Below are positions 17,304 to 25,708 of a stretch of 64,000 bases of DNA, piece after piece; the first letter of the stretch is position 1; each line of letters begins with the position of its first letter. The notes beneath the pieces are model-generated. The model was given only the letters and a program-made list of their open reading frames with translations, was not told where the DNA came from and made no database searches. The stretch comes from Salinisphaera orenii subsp. orenii MK-B5 (GTDB lineage Bacteria; Pseudomonadota; Gammaproteobacteria; Nevskiales; Salinisphaeraceae), in assembly GCF_003788635.1 (NCBI RefSeq), contig NZ_AYKH01000042.1, positions 97,561-161,560 on the forward strand, given 5' to 3'. The position numbers were made by a program, and so were the translations under genes.

Positions 17304-18974
17304 TCAGGACGCCAGCCGCTCGGCCATGCGTGTTTGCACATCCTTCCATTGAATCTTGCCGGTACCCGAGCGCGGCAAGGCATCAACGAACTCGACCCGA
17401 GTCGGCACTTTATAGGCCGCCATTCGACTCCGACACCATTCCCGTACAGCGTCGGCGCCATTACCCGCCTCGTGGCCCGGCTTGAGCACCAGCGCCGCGA
17501 CCGGCGTTTCGCCACGGCGAGGGTCGGCGATACCGACCACGCAGGCCTCCTGAACGGCCTCGTGTTCGTAGAGAATCGACTCGACCTCGGTCGGCCATAC
17601 CTTGAAACCCGAGGCGTTGATCATGCGCTTGAGCCGATCGACCATGCAGAAATAGCCGTCCTCGTCGATCAGGGCCAGATCGCCGGTGCGCAGAAACCGC
17701 TTGCCGTCGACGTTCATGAACGATTCGGCATTGGCCTCCGGCGCGTGCCAGTACGACAGCATCACCTGAGGCCCGTGCAGAATCAGCTCGCCCGGCTCGC
17801 CGGGCGCCACCGGCGCCAGGGTGTCGCAGTCAATGATTCGCGCATCCACATCGAACGTCGGCACCCCCAGACACTGGCGTTTGCCGCGCTGAACCGGATT
17901 GCCGAGCACGAAAGCAGCGGTCTCGGTCATGCCATAGGCTTCGTTGAACACGATCCCGTAATCGTCATATAACCGTCTCGCCACGGCTTCCGGCATGGCA
18001 GCGCCGCCACCCATCAATAGATAGAGACTGCTGATGTCGGCGTCCTCGACCGCCGGCTGAGCGAAGAAATCCGTGATCATTGCCGGGGGCGCCGACCAGC
18101 AGGTGACGCGATAACGTTCGATGAGCGTCAGGGCGACTTCGCGATCCCAGCGCTGCATCAGCACCATCGTGGATCCAACATAGATCGGCACGTTCATGCC
18201 GCCCTGCATGCCGAGAAAATGGAAAAGAGGCGCAACCGCCAGATTGACATCGCTGGGCTTCGTATCACGCCACAGCGCCGAGCCCGAACACGCTGCCATC
18301 ACGGTCGCGTGCGTATGCAAACAGCCTTTCGGGCGACCGGTGGTTCCGGAGGTATAGCCCAGCACCGCCCAGCTGTCCGGACCGGCCCCCGTCGCCGCCG
18401 GCGAATACCCGTCATTCAATGCCTCGTTCCATGACGTGACGCCCGCGACGTTAACGGGCTCGACGTCCGCGGTGACGTCGTCCGGCAGCATCAGATCCGT
18501 CGGCGTTGTCTGATATTCCGCGTAGGCGTGACGAATCACGCGGGACAGACGTCCGTCGTCGAGCAGCGGCACCACGCGCTCGTAGAGCTCCTGCGCCACC
18601 AGCGCAATCCGTGCCTGGCTATCATCGACGAGCTCGGCAACCTCGCGGGCCAGGTACATCGGATTCGCCGGAACCACCACACCGCCGGCTCGCAGCACCG
18701 CATAGTAGGCGATCACCAGTTGCGGACAGTTCTGCGAATAGATCAGCACGCGATCACCGACTTCGAGACCGCACGCCTGCTGCAGATAGCCCGCCATCGC
18801 CGTCACGGTGCGATCGAGCTGAGCGTAGGTCATTACGCTGTCGTAGAACACAATGGCCGGCTTGTCGGGGTATCGACGCGCCGAAATCTCGAGATTCTCG
18901 TCGAGCGTCGTCTGCGGCCGCGTCAAAGAATAAGGCAGGCCGCTGGGCCAGAAACGGTAGTGCGAAGTCTGCAT
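17304..18974 (-). CDS. Long-chain-type acyl-CoA ligase (AMP-forming)
   Basis: AMP-binding enzyme of 556 residues. The phosphate loop GYTSGTTGRPKG (near 195-206), YGMTETAAF, TGDLALIDEDGYF and the C-terminal PRSGTGKIQWKD with the catalytic Lys are all intact. Start at 18974 follows GGAGAGAAATAGCCTC; the open frame continues upstream into the neighbouring gene but without family similarity. It lies between the acyl-CoA dehydrogenase gene (41 bp) and the racemase gene (54 bp) in the operon headed by the TRAP genes, so it likely activates the acid imported by that transporter. Confidence 0.92.
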   Translation of the reverse strand: MQTSHYRFWPSGLPYSLTRPQTTLDENLEISARRYPDKPAIVFYDSVMTYAQLDRTVTAMAGYLQQACGLEVGDRVLIYSQNCPQLVIAYYAVLRAGGVVVPANPMYLAREVAELVDDSQARIALVAQELYERVVPLLDDGRLSRVIRHAYAEYQTTPTDLMLPDDVTADVEPVNVAGVTSWNEALNDGYSPAATGAGPDSWAVLGYTSGTTGRPKGCLHTHATVMAACSGSALWRDTKPSDVNLAVAPLFHFLGMQGGMNVPIYVGSTMVLMQRWDREVALTLIERYRVTCWSAPPAMITDFFAQPAVEDADISSLYLLMGGGAAMPEAVARRLYDDYGIVFNEAYGMTETAAFVLGNPVQRGKRQCLGVPTFDVDARIIDCDTLAPVAPGEPGELILHGPQVMLSYWHAPEANAESFMNVDGKRFLRTGDLALIDEDGYFCMVDRLKRMINASGFKVWPTEVESILYEHEAVQEACVVGIADPRRGETPVAALVLKPGHEAGNGADAVREWCRSRMAAYKVPTRVEFVDALPRSGTGKIQWKDVQTRMAERLAS

Positions 18975-19015
18975 GAGGCTATTTCTCTCCGGTCTCCAGG
19001 CGCACCGGTTATCGC

Positions 19016-20164
19016 CTAGTCGAGCGTGCGGGCGACCAGCTCTTTCATGATCTCGTTCGAGCCGCCATAGATCTTGCCCACGCGTGCATTCGCGTACATG
19101 CGGGCAATCGGATATTCCATGATATAGCCGTAGCCGCCGTGCAGCTGCAGGCACTCGTCGACGACTTCGCAGTTCTTCTGGGTCGTCCACCACTTGGCCA
19201 TGGCGGCCGTGGCCGAATCGAGCTCGCCGGCAAGCAGGCGTACCATGCACTGATCCACGAAGGTCGTGGCGATCGTGGCCACCGTCTTGCACTCGGCCAG
19301 CTTGAAACGCGTGTTCTGAAAATCCGACAGGTTCTGGCCGAAGACCTTGCGGCTGTGTACATAGTCGCTGGTCAGTTCGATCGCACGGTGCATCGAGGCC
19401 TGGGCCGACAGAGCGATGATCATGCGCTCCTGGGGCAGCTGTTGCATGAGTTGCGCGAAGCCGTCGCCTTCCTTCGGGCCCAGCAGGTTGGCCCGCGGCA
19501 CACGCACATCGTCGAAGAACAATTCCGCGGTGTCCTGCGCCTTCTGACCGAGCTTTTCCAGAATGCGTCCGCGCCGAAAGCCGGGCAGATCCGTGGTCTC
19601 GACCATCACCAGCGAAATACCCTTGGCGCCGCGCTCGGGATCGGTCTTGGCAACCACGCAGATCAAGTCGGCGTGGTATCCATTGGTGATAAAGGTCTTC
19701 GCGCCATTGATGACAAAGTCGTCACCGTCGGCCACGGCCTTCGTACGCACGCTTTTCAGATCGGAGCCCACGCCGGGCTCGGACATGGCGATGGCGGCAA
19801 CCATCTCGCCGCTGGCCATCCGCGGCAGCCAGCGTCGTTTCTGCTCTTCGGTACCGTAGGAGAGGATGTAATGCGACACGATGCCGTTGTGCACGCCGAT
19901 GCCGAAATTGACCAAGGCACGATTCATCTCGATGTTGAGCACCGCCTCATGGCCGAAATGGCCACCGCCGCCCCCGTACTCTTCGGGCACGCTGGCACAC
20001 AGTAGCCCCACGGCGCCGGCTTTGGACCAGGCGTCCCGATCGACGTGGCCCTGCTTTTCCCAGCGCTCCTGATGCGGAGCGAACTCGGTTTCGAAAAAAC
20101 GTGCGACCGAGTCGCTGAACAGTGTCAGCTCCTCGGTCATCCAGGGGGATGTATAACCGTCCAT
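19016..20164 (-). CDS. Acyl-CoA dehydrogenase
   Basis: Canonical acyl-CoA dehydrogenase of 382 residues. AIAMSEPGVGSDLKSVRT (FAD/substrate loop near 124-141), FVINGAKTFITNG and the C-terminal LHGGYGYIMEYPIARMY and IYGGSNEIMKE segments are present. Gly replaces Glu at the medium-chain base position, as in isovaleryl-/long-chain-type enzymes that use another Glu; the family accepts branched substrates. AAGGAC precedes the ATG. It follows the TRAP permease gene by 42 bp. Likely catalyses the first oxidation after activation by the adjacent ligase. Confidence 0.93.
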   Translation of the reverse strand: MDGYTSPWMTEELTLFSDSVARFFETEFAPHQERWEKQGHVDRDAWSKAGAVGLLCASVPEEYGGGGGHFGHEAVLNIEMNRALVNFGIGVHNGIVSHYILSYGTEEQKRRWLPRMASGEMVAAIAMSEPGVGSDLKSVRTKAVADGDDFVINGAKTFITNGYHADLICVVAKTDPERGAKGISLVMVETTDLPGFRRGRILEKLGQKAQDTAELFFDDVRVPRANLLGPKEGDGFAQLMQQLPQERMIIALSAQASMHRAIELTSDYVHSRKVFGQNLSDFQNTRFKLAECKTVATIATTFVDQCMVRLLAGELDSATAAMAKWWTTQKNCEVVDECLQLHGGYGYIMEYPIARMYANARVGKIYGGSNEIMKELVARTLD

Positions 20165-20206
20165 GTCATGTCCTTAGAGTCTTGTAATTCGTCACGCGCT
20201 GCGAAA

Positions 20207-21520
20207 CTAGCCGGCGAATGACATCTGGGGCAGCCAGAGCGCGATCTGGGGGAACAGATATAGCAGCACGAGCACAAATATCTCCGCCGCAAAGAACCAG
20301 ATCAGGCCACGGAAAATCGTGTTCAGCGGCACCAGATCGCCGACCGCGCCCTTGACCACGAACGCATTCAGCCCGAGTGGCGGCGTAATGAGGCCGATCT
20401 CGATGAATTTCACGACCATGATCCCGACCCAAAGCATGTCGAAACCGGCGCTTTCGAACAGAGGCAAGAAGATCGGCAACGTCAGCAACAACAGTCCCAG
20501 TGGATCGAGGAACATGCCGAGTACGATATAAATCAGTCCCGCCACGAACATGAGCATCAGCGGACTCGTACCGCTGCCACCGGCCAGATCGGCCACCATG
20601 AAAGGCAGACCGGTAAGCGCGAGAAAGCGCGTGAAAAGCGTGGCGCCGACGGCGATGAAAAAGATCATGCCGGTGCTGCGGGCGCTTTCCACGAGGCTGT
20701 CCTTGAGCACCTTGAAGGAGAGCCGGCGCATGCCCGCAGCAATCGCCAGCGAGGCGATGCAGCCGATTGCCGCGGCCTCGGTCGCGGTTGCGATCCCCGC
20801 ATAGATCACGCCCACCACTGCCAGAATCAGCAACGGCAGCGGCCAGACTTCGCCGAGCACGGCCAGCCGATCCGACCAGCTGATCGATTCGTCGCTCTTG
20901 GGAGCGAGGCGCTTGTCGAAACGACAGCGCACGATGATCATCGCGCCATAGACGCAGGCGGTCAGAAGTCCCGGCAGCAGGCCAGCGAGCAAGAGCTGTC
21001 CCACCGGTTGCTGGGCAAACAGGCCATAGAGCACGAGCATGATGCTGGGCGGGATCATGGAGCCAAGCGTTCCCGACGCCGCCACGACTGCGCTCGATAA
21101 CGCCGGCTGATAACCGGCCTTGAGCATCTCCGGAATCGCAAGCCGGCCCATCGCCGCAGCGGTCGCGAGCGACGAGCCCGATGCCGCTGCAAAACCGGCG
21201 GAGGCGAAGTTGGTGGCCACCGCGAGCCCGCCGGGCAACCCCGACAACCAGAGCCGCGCGGCGCGATAGATGCTGGCCGCCAGCCCGGCATGAAAACTGA
21301 TCGCCCCCATGAGGATGAACAGCGGTATCGCCGACAGTTCCCAACTCGTGACAAAGGCGAACGACATGCTTTCGGCCGAGCCGAGCATCGCGCCGAAACC
21401 CCGCAGATAGTACAGCCCGCATAGCGCCACGGCCCCGAGTGCCACGCCGATCGGTACGCGTAGAGCAAGCAGGGCCAGTAACGCGGCCACACCGATTATG
21501 CCTACTGTTTCCGGCGCCAT
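20207..21520 (-). CDS. dctM: TRAP transporter large permease (DctM)
   Basis: Integral membrane protein of 437 residues with a dozen hydrophobic segments; typical DctM motifs are FILMGAISFHAG, GSMIPPSIMLVLYG and GLITPPLGLNAFVVKG. It is the ion-coupled channel of a tripartite ATP-independent periplasmic transporter. Start at 21520 has GGGAG 8 bases upstream; an in-frame GTG at 21529 is the alternative. It stands downstream of the DctQ and DctP genes, all minus strand. Known TRAP substrates are mostly organic acids with a carboxylate, agreeing with the ligase genes that follow. Confidence 0.93.
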   Translation of the reverse strand: MAPETVGIIGVAALLALLALRVPIGVALGAVALCGLYYLRGFGAMLGSAESMSFAFVTSWELSAIPLFILMGAISFHAGLAASIYRAARLWLSGLPGGLAVATNFASAGFAAASGSSLATAAAMGRLAIPEMLKAGYQPALSSAVVAASGTLGSMIPPSIMLVLYGLFAQQPVGQLLLAGLLPGLLTACVYGAMIIVRCRFDKRLAPKSDESISWSDRLAVLGEVWPLPLLILAVVGVIYAGIATATEAAAIGCIASLAIAAGMRRLSFKVLKDSLVESARSTGMIFFIAVGATLFTRFLALTGLPFMVADLAGGSGTSPLMLMFVAGLIYIVLGMFLDPLGLLLLTLPIFLPLFESAGFDMLWVGIMVVKFIEIGLITPPLGLNAFVVKGAVGDLVPLNTIFRGLIWFFAAEIFVLVLLYLFPQIALWLPQMSFAG

Positions 21521-21634
21521 TACCCACACTCCCGGGCGGTCGTTCGTAAAGCGTTAACGCAGGGCTTGTCCGGCCGCTGGCGAACGCAAGAGTCCCGTAT
21601 CGCAGCCATGCGCCACATCAATGCCGTTCTATAG

Positions 21635-22141
21635 CTACGCGGATTCGGCATCCCGATCCCGCGCCCGACCGCCCAGCAAACGGGCGATCTGAAGGCCGAC
21701 AACCAGCGCCATACCCAGCACGCCGAAAAAGAACACCCAACGCATCGGCCAGGTCGGCAGATCGAACAGATACAGATCCTGATACTCGCCTCTGCGATAT
21801 GCGCCCATGGCGCCCTGCAGACAGGCCCACCCCAGTACGGCGAGATAAATCAAGGTCAGAACGGCCGCCATGCCATCCATCAGACGCCGCCAGAGCGGGG
21901 TCAGCCGTTGCGTAAAGACTTCCACAATCACGTGTTCCCCGGCCGCGGCCACTGCAGCCAGCGGAAGGACCGTTACCGCGACCATGTAGTAGTACTTCAC
22001 GATTTCGATCGTGCCGTAGAGCGGCGCATTGAACAGATACTTGCTCGCCACGTCGGCGCCGATATGGATGGCCATGGCAGCCAATGCCAAGCTGGCCACG
22101 AACACGAGCAGACGGCGCAGCCCATCGATCAGATGCGTCAT
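21635..22141 (-). CDS. dctQ: TRAP transporter small permease (DctQ)
   Basis: Four-helix membrane protein of 168 residues. The first helix (LLVFVASLALAAMAIHIGADVASKYL), a basic loop, and FEIVKYYYM-like region (GTIEIVKYYYMVAVTVLPLA) are typical of DctQ. Start at 22141 is chosen because GGAG lies 8 bases upstream; ATG at 22162 has no ribosome site. It is separated from DctP by 43 bp and from DctM by 114 bp. It bridges the binding protein and large permease. Confidence 0.88.
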   Translation of the reverse strand: MTHLIDGLRRLLVFVASLALAAMAIHIGADVASKYLFNAPLYGTIEIVKYYYMVAVTVLPLAAVAAAGEHVIVEVFTQRLTPLWRRLMDGMAAVLTLIYLAVLGWACLQGAMGAYRRGEYQDLYLFDLPTWPMRWVFFFGVLGMALVVGLQIARLLGGRARDRDAESA

Positions 22142-22184
22142 CGACAGTACTCCGGGATCCATGCGATCAGGAGGCGCTGACCGT

Positions 22185-23300
22185 CTAGAACTCGACCTTT
22201 GAATAGATCCGCTCGTTGATTGCCTCGACGAGCTTTTCATTGTCGCCGTCGGCTTTCTCGACAATCCGCTCCCACTTGTCGAGCCGCGTCAGGTAGTCGT
22301 CGACGAGCTGTTCCGGATTGTTCACACCCCGCTTTTCGGCCAGCGCGGCCACGCGCTCACGTTCCTTGGCCAGGTACTTGTCGTAGCTGGTTTTCAGCGG
22401 CTCGCCCGGCTCGACGAACGTCACCCCACTGTTTCGGGCGGTTTCAAATGCTTCGGCCGCGTCATTGGCGTAGCCGCGCGAGACATTGACGATCGCCTGG
22501 GCCGCATTGCGCTTGAACAGCTCACGCTGCTCCGGAGTCAATGCCTGCCAGCGCTGCGTATTCATGTTGATGAAGCTTGCACCCATGAAAGTGCCCATCG
22601 GCATGTCGACGATATAATCGACGACATCGGCCAGCCCGTAGCTCTTGAGATAAGCGGCGCCCGCAAAAGCGCAGTCGGCCTGCCCACGACTGAGCGCTTC
22701 ATAGGTTTCCGAGGTGGCAATACTCACCGGCGTCGCGCCGAAATGTGCCGCCAGCCCGTTCCAGGCCGTGGCCGACTTGATCCGCTTGCCGCGTATCGAG
22801 GCCAGATCGGAGACCGCGCTGTTGCACATCAAGTAGTACGGCGAGGTCGAATAGAAGGCGATCGGCTTGGCGCCGGCCTGCTTCCACTCCTCCAGACATT
22901 GAGGACAATGAAGCAGCACTGTTTCCGTCATGGCCGCCGCTGCACTGACCTCGTTGTCAGCGAACAGGGCGAGCTCGTTGAGCGTCGCTTCGGTAGGCAG
23001 AGTGCTGGGTATATAGACATCCACGACCAGCCCCATATCCACCGTCCCGTTGCGGATGCCGGTGAGCGTGTTGCTGCTACCCACCATCGTTCCATCCGAC
23101 AGCAGGCGAAATTGCAGCTCGCCGTCGCTTTGCTCCTCGAGTGCCTCGAAGTAAGGCTCGAGACCGTCTACATGGAAGGTATGAGACCGGGGCACATAGC
23201 TGCCATAGACGAAATTCTCCGCTGCGTGAACGGAAACCGCAGCGATACAGCCGACAAGAATCAGCCCCGCGTATCCGATCTTCGTGAACAAACGCCTCAT
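22185..23300 (-). CDS. dctP: TRAP transporter substrate-binding protein (DctP)
   Basis: Periplasmic solute receptor of 371 residues with a signal peptide (about 1-27, IGYAGLILVGCIAAVSVHA). The DctP fold is recognised from GTVDMGLVVD, LRGKRIKS-like SIRGKRIKSATAWNG and the C-terminal helix with LTPEQRELFKRNAAQA. The Arg of IRGKRIKS is where DctP proteins bind the substrate carboxylate. Start follows AGGAGGAGAG. First gene of the minus-strand operon; the perfect palindrome at 23450-23464 is 150 bp upstream of the ATG. Confidence 0.92.
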   Translation of the reverse strand: MRRLFTKIGYAGLILVGCIAAVSVHAAENFVYGSYVPRSHTFHVDGLEPYFEALEEQSDGELQFRLLSDGTMVGSSNTLTGIRNGTVDMGLVVDVYIPSTLPTEATLNELALFADNEVSAAAAMTETVLLHCPQCLEEWKQAGAKPIAFYSTSPYYLMCNSAVSDLASIRGKRIKSATAWNGLAAHFGATPVSIATSETYEALSRGQADCAFAGAAYLKSYGLADVVDYIVDMPMGTFMGASFINMNTQRWQALTPEQRELFKRNAAQAIVNVSRGYANDAAEAFETARNSGVTFVEPGEPLKTSYDKYLAKERERVAALAEKRGVNNPEQLVDDYLTRLDKWERIVEKADGDNEKLVEAINERIYSKVEF

Positions 23301-23449
23301 CGCTCTCCTCCTGATGCATCGATGGCCGCTCGCCTTGATGCTGGTTAGGGCTGGCCCGTTACACCGGGCTGCCATGGTTTTAATTGTTGTCGCCGACCGG
23401 CCTGCGCGATCGTTTTAAGTGTCCGTGCCGCACGTAGTAGCCGCCTTTA

Positions 23450-23464
23450 TGTATACCGTATACA
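23450..23464 (-). promoter_or_regulatory. GntR/FadR-like palindromic operator, copy C (perfect)
   Basis: TGTATACCGTATACA: perfect 7-base arms around one central base. On the minus strand it is preceded by TTGAAC, a possible -35, and followed by TAAAGG; CATAAA overlaps its end. It would control the TRAP/dehydrogenase/ligase/racemase operon. Copies A and B match it in 13 of 15 positions, ignoring the centre. Confidence 0.78.
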
Positions 23465-23583
23465 GAGTTCAAGGCGTACATCAACCGCTTTATCTCGCGC
23501 TTGTCGTTCTGGGCGGTGCCACCGTCTGCGCTCGTCAAGGTCGTCACGCTAGCGACCGGTTATTGGTATAGAAACATTACTTG

Positions 23584-23613
23584 CTTGTCGATTACAAGTA
23601 TATAAATTATAGT
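23584..23613 (+). promoter_or_regulatory. Thiolase-operon promoter with TetR-type operator candidate
   Basis: The element CTTGTCGATTACAAG (23584-23598) covers a -35 box TTGTCG (23585-23590); TATAGT (23608-23613) follows after 17 bp as -10. The same arrangement recurs at 29111. Its arms CTTGT/ACAAG form an inverted repeat, and ACTTG/CAAGT form a wider one. Transcription would start about 90 bp before the thiolase ATG. Confidence 0.75.
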
Positions 23614-23709
23614 CGCAGCCATTAGGGCATACGCATCGCCGCGGACCGCTTTGCCGAGCCGGACTCTGCTCGGCATCTCCGACACCACTCCCTGCAAGGA
23701 GGCTTCAGC

Positions 23710-24894
23710 ATGCACCACGAGGCCGTCATCGTTGACGCAATCCGCACACCGATGGCCAAGGGCAAGGCCAGCGGTCGACTTGCCGGCACGCACCCCGTTG
23801 AGCTGCTGTCGACCGCTCTGGCCGCGGTGACCGACCGCAATCAACTGGATCCCGCGTTGATCGACGACATCCTGATCGGCTGCGTGGGCCAGGTCGGCGA
23901 ACAATCGGCCACACCCGGCCGAATGGCGGCGCTGGCCGCCGGCTTTCCCGAGCATGTGCCCTCGACGACGATCGATCGCAAATGCGGCTCCAGCCAGCAA
24001 GCGGTCCACTTCGCGGCTCAGGGCATCATGGCGGGAGCCTACGACATCACGATCGCCGGCGGCCTGGAATCGATGAGCCGCGTACCGCTCGGCATGGCCC
24101 GCCAAGACAAGGACCCCTTCGGCCCCTCCGTCGGCGAGCGTTACGACCCCGGGCTGGTCGGCCAGGGAATCTCTGCGGAACTTGTCGCAGCACGCTGGGG
24201 TTTATCGCGCCGCGAGCTCGACGAGTACTCGGCGCGTTCGCATCAACGCGCGGAGGAGACCCGTGCCGGGGGCGGTTTCGATCGCGAAATCGTTCCCGTG
24301 GCAACCGAAAGCGGGCTTTTCGACGCCGACGAGACGATCCGGCCGGGCACTACGGCGGACGCTCTCGCCGAGCTGACACCCGCTTTCGAGAGCGCCGAAT
24401 TTCAGGCGCGCTTCCCGGATATCGGCTGGCATATCACGGCCGGCAACTCGTCCCAGATCACCGACGGCGCGAGCGTGATGCTGATCATGAGCCGCGCGAA
24501 AGCAGAGGAACTAGGGCTGAAACCGCGCGCGCGTTTCATCGCCTTCGACGTCTGCGGCGACGACCCGCTACTGATGCTCACCGGCCCGATTCAGGGAACA
24601 CGACGCGTACTGGCTAAGGCGGGCATGCAGATTGGTGGCATCGATCACTACGAAGTCAACGAAGCGTTCGCTCCCGTGCCACTCGCATGGCAACGCGAAT
24701 TCGACGCCGACGATACACGCCTCAATCCGCGCGGTGGCGCCATCGCACTCGGCCATCCCCTGGGTGCCTCGGGTGCGCGGCTGATGACGACAATGCTGCA
24801 CGCGCTCGAGGACAGCAACGGACGTTTCGGACTGCAGACCATGTGCGAAGCCGGCGGCATGGCCAACGCCACCATCATCGAACGGCTCGACTGA
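23710..24894 (+). CDS. Acetyl-CoA acyltransferase (thiolase)
   Basis: Thiolase of 394 residues. Nucleophilic Cys92 lies in DRKCGSSQQ, NEAFAPV is present, His is in GHPLGASGARL (near 350) and the second Cys in CEAGGMAN (near 378), so all catalytic elements are intact. It cleaves 3-ketoacyl-CoA into acetyl-CoA (or propionyl-CoA for 2-methyl substrates) and a shortened acyl-CoA. AAGGAGG lies 8 bases before the ATG. First gene of an operon with an SDR, an NMO-like gene and a TetR gene. Confidence 0.94.
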   Translation: MHHEAVIVDAIRTPMAKGKASGRLAGTHPVELLSTALAAVTDRNQLDPALIDDILIGCVGQVGEQSATPGRMAALAAGFPEHVPSTTIDRKCGSSQQAVHFAAQGIMAGAYDITIAGGLESMSRVPLGMARQDKDPFGPSVGERYDPGLVGQGISAELVAARWGLSRRELDEYSARSHQRAEETRAGGGFDREIVPVATESGLFDADETIRPGTTADALAELTPAFESAEFQARFPDIGWHITAGNSSQITDGASVMLIMSRAKAEELGLKPRARFIAFDVCGDDPLLMLTGPIQGTRRVLAKAGMQIGGIDHYEVNEAFAPVPLAWQREFDADDTRLNPRGGAIALGHPLGASGARLMTTMLHALEDSNGRFGLQTMCEAGGMANATIIERLD

Positions 24895-24943
24895 CGTCGC
24901 CGCAAAGCGCCCGAACAACTTAAAACGCAGGGAGACGCAACAA

Positions 24944-25708
24944 GTGAAAATGCAGAACATGAGCGCAGTCGTCACCGGCGGCGCCTCCGGCCTGGGGCTT
25001 GCCAGCGCCCACCAGCTGATTGCCGACGGGGCCCATGTCGTCGTTTGCGACATCAACGACGAGGTCGGTGAACAGGCCGTGGCCCAGCTCGGCGATCGGG
25101 CGTGCTTTGTGCACGCAGATGTGACCGATACCGATCAGATGAACGCGGCTTTCGATAGCGCCGAGACGCTCGGCAGCTTGCGCGCGGTCGTGCACTGCGC
25201 CGGCCGCGGCGCGCCGTTGCGATTAGTCAACAAGGACGGCTCCCCCGGCTCGCTCGAGACATTCGAAGCGATCGTCAGGCTCAACGTCATCGGCAGCTTC
25301 AACGTCCTGCGCCTTGCGGCCACGCGCATGGCCCAGAACGAACCAATCGACGACGAACGCGGCGTATGCGTTCTCACAGCCTCGATCGCCGCTTTCGAGG
25401 GCCAGATCGGACAGATCCCATACAGCAGCTCGAAGGCCGGCGTGGTCGGCATGACGCTGGTTGCCGCTCGCGATCTGGCGAGCAAGCAGATCCGTGTATG
25501 CACCATCGCACCCGGGCTGTTCGATACGCCGCTGCTCGCCAATCTATCGGAGCCCGTACGCGAGTCGCTGGGCAGTGCCGTGCCGAACCCGTCGCGTCTG
25601 GGCAAGGCCGAGGAGTTCGCGAACCTGGCCGCCCACATCGTGGCCAATCCGATGCTCAACGGCGAAACCATACGGCTCGACGGGGCACTGCGGATGGCAC
25701 CGCGATGA
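24944..25708 (+). CDS. SDR, HSD17B10-like 3-hydroxyacyl-CoA dehydrogenase
   Basis: SDR of 254 residues: TGGASGLG at 11-18, CDIN at the end of strand 2 (NAD preference), CAGRGAP near 85 and YSSSKAG near 165. The insert LVNKDGSPGSLETFEAIVRLNVIGSFNVLRLAA and the FDTPLL segment follow type-2 3-hydroxyacyl-CoA dehydrogenases (HSD10), which oxidise 2-methyl-3-hydroxyacyl-CoAs as well as straight ones. That fits the racemase and the thiolase next door. GTG at 24944 is preferred (GGAG 9 bases upstream); ATG at 24950 is possible. Its stop overlaps the next ATG. Confidence 0.9.
   Translation: MKMQNMSAVVTGGASGLGLASAHQLIADGAHVVVCDINDEVGEQAVAQLGDRACFVHADVTDTDQMNAAFDSAETLGSLRAVVHCAGRGAPLRLVNKDGSPGSLETFEAIVRLNVIGSFNVLRLAATRMAQNEPIDDERGVCVLTASIAAFEGQIGQIPYSSSKAGVVGMTLVAARDLASKQIRVCTIAPGLFDTPLLANLSEPVRESLGSAVPNPSRLGKAEEFANLAAHIVANPMLNGETIRLDGALRMAPR

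Larger units (their letters stand above)
23301..23709. other. Divergent regulatory region (TRAP operon / thiolase operon)
   Basis: 409 bp without a gene between divergent operons, visibly more A/T-rich than its surroundings around 23575-23615. It holds the perfect TGTATAC-N-GTATACA palindrome on the TRAP side and the CTTGTCG-N4-CAAG operator with its promoter on the thiolase side, so the two operons appear to be controlled by different regulators. Confidence 0.75.
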
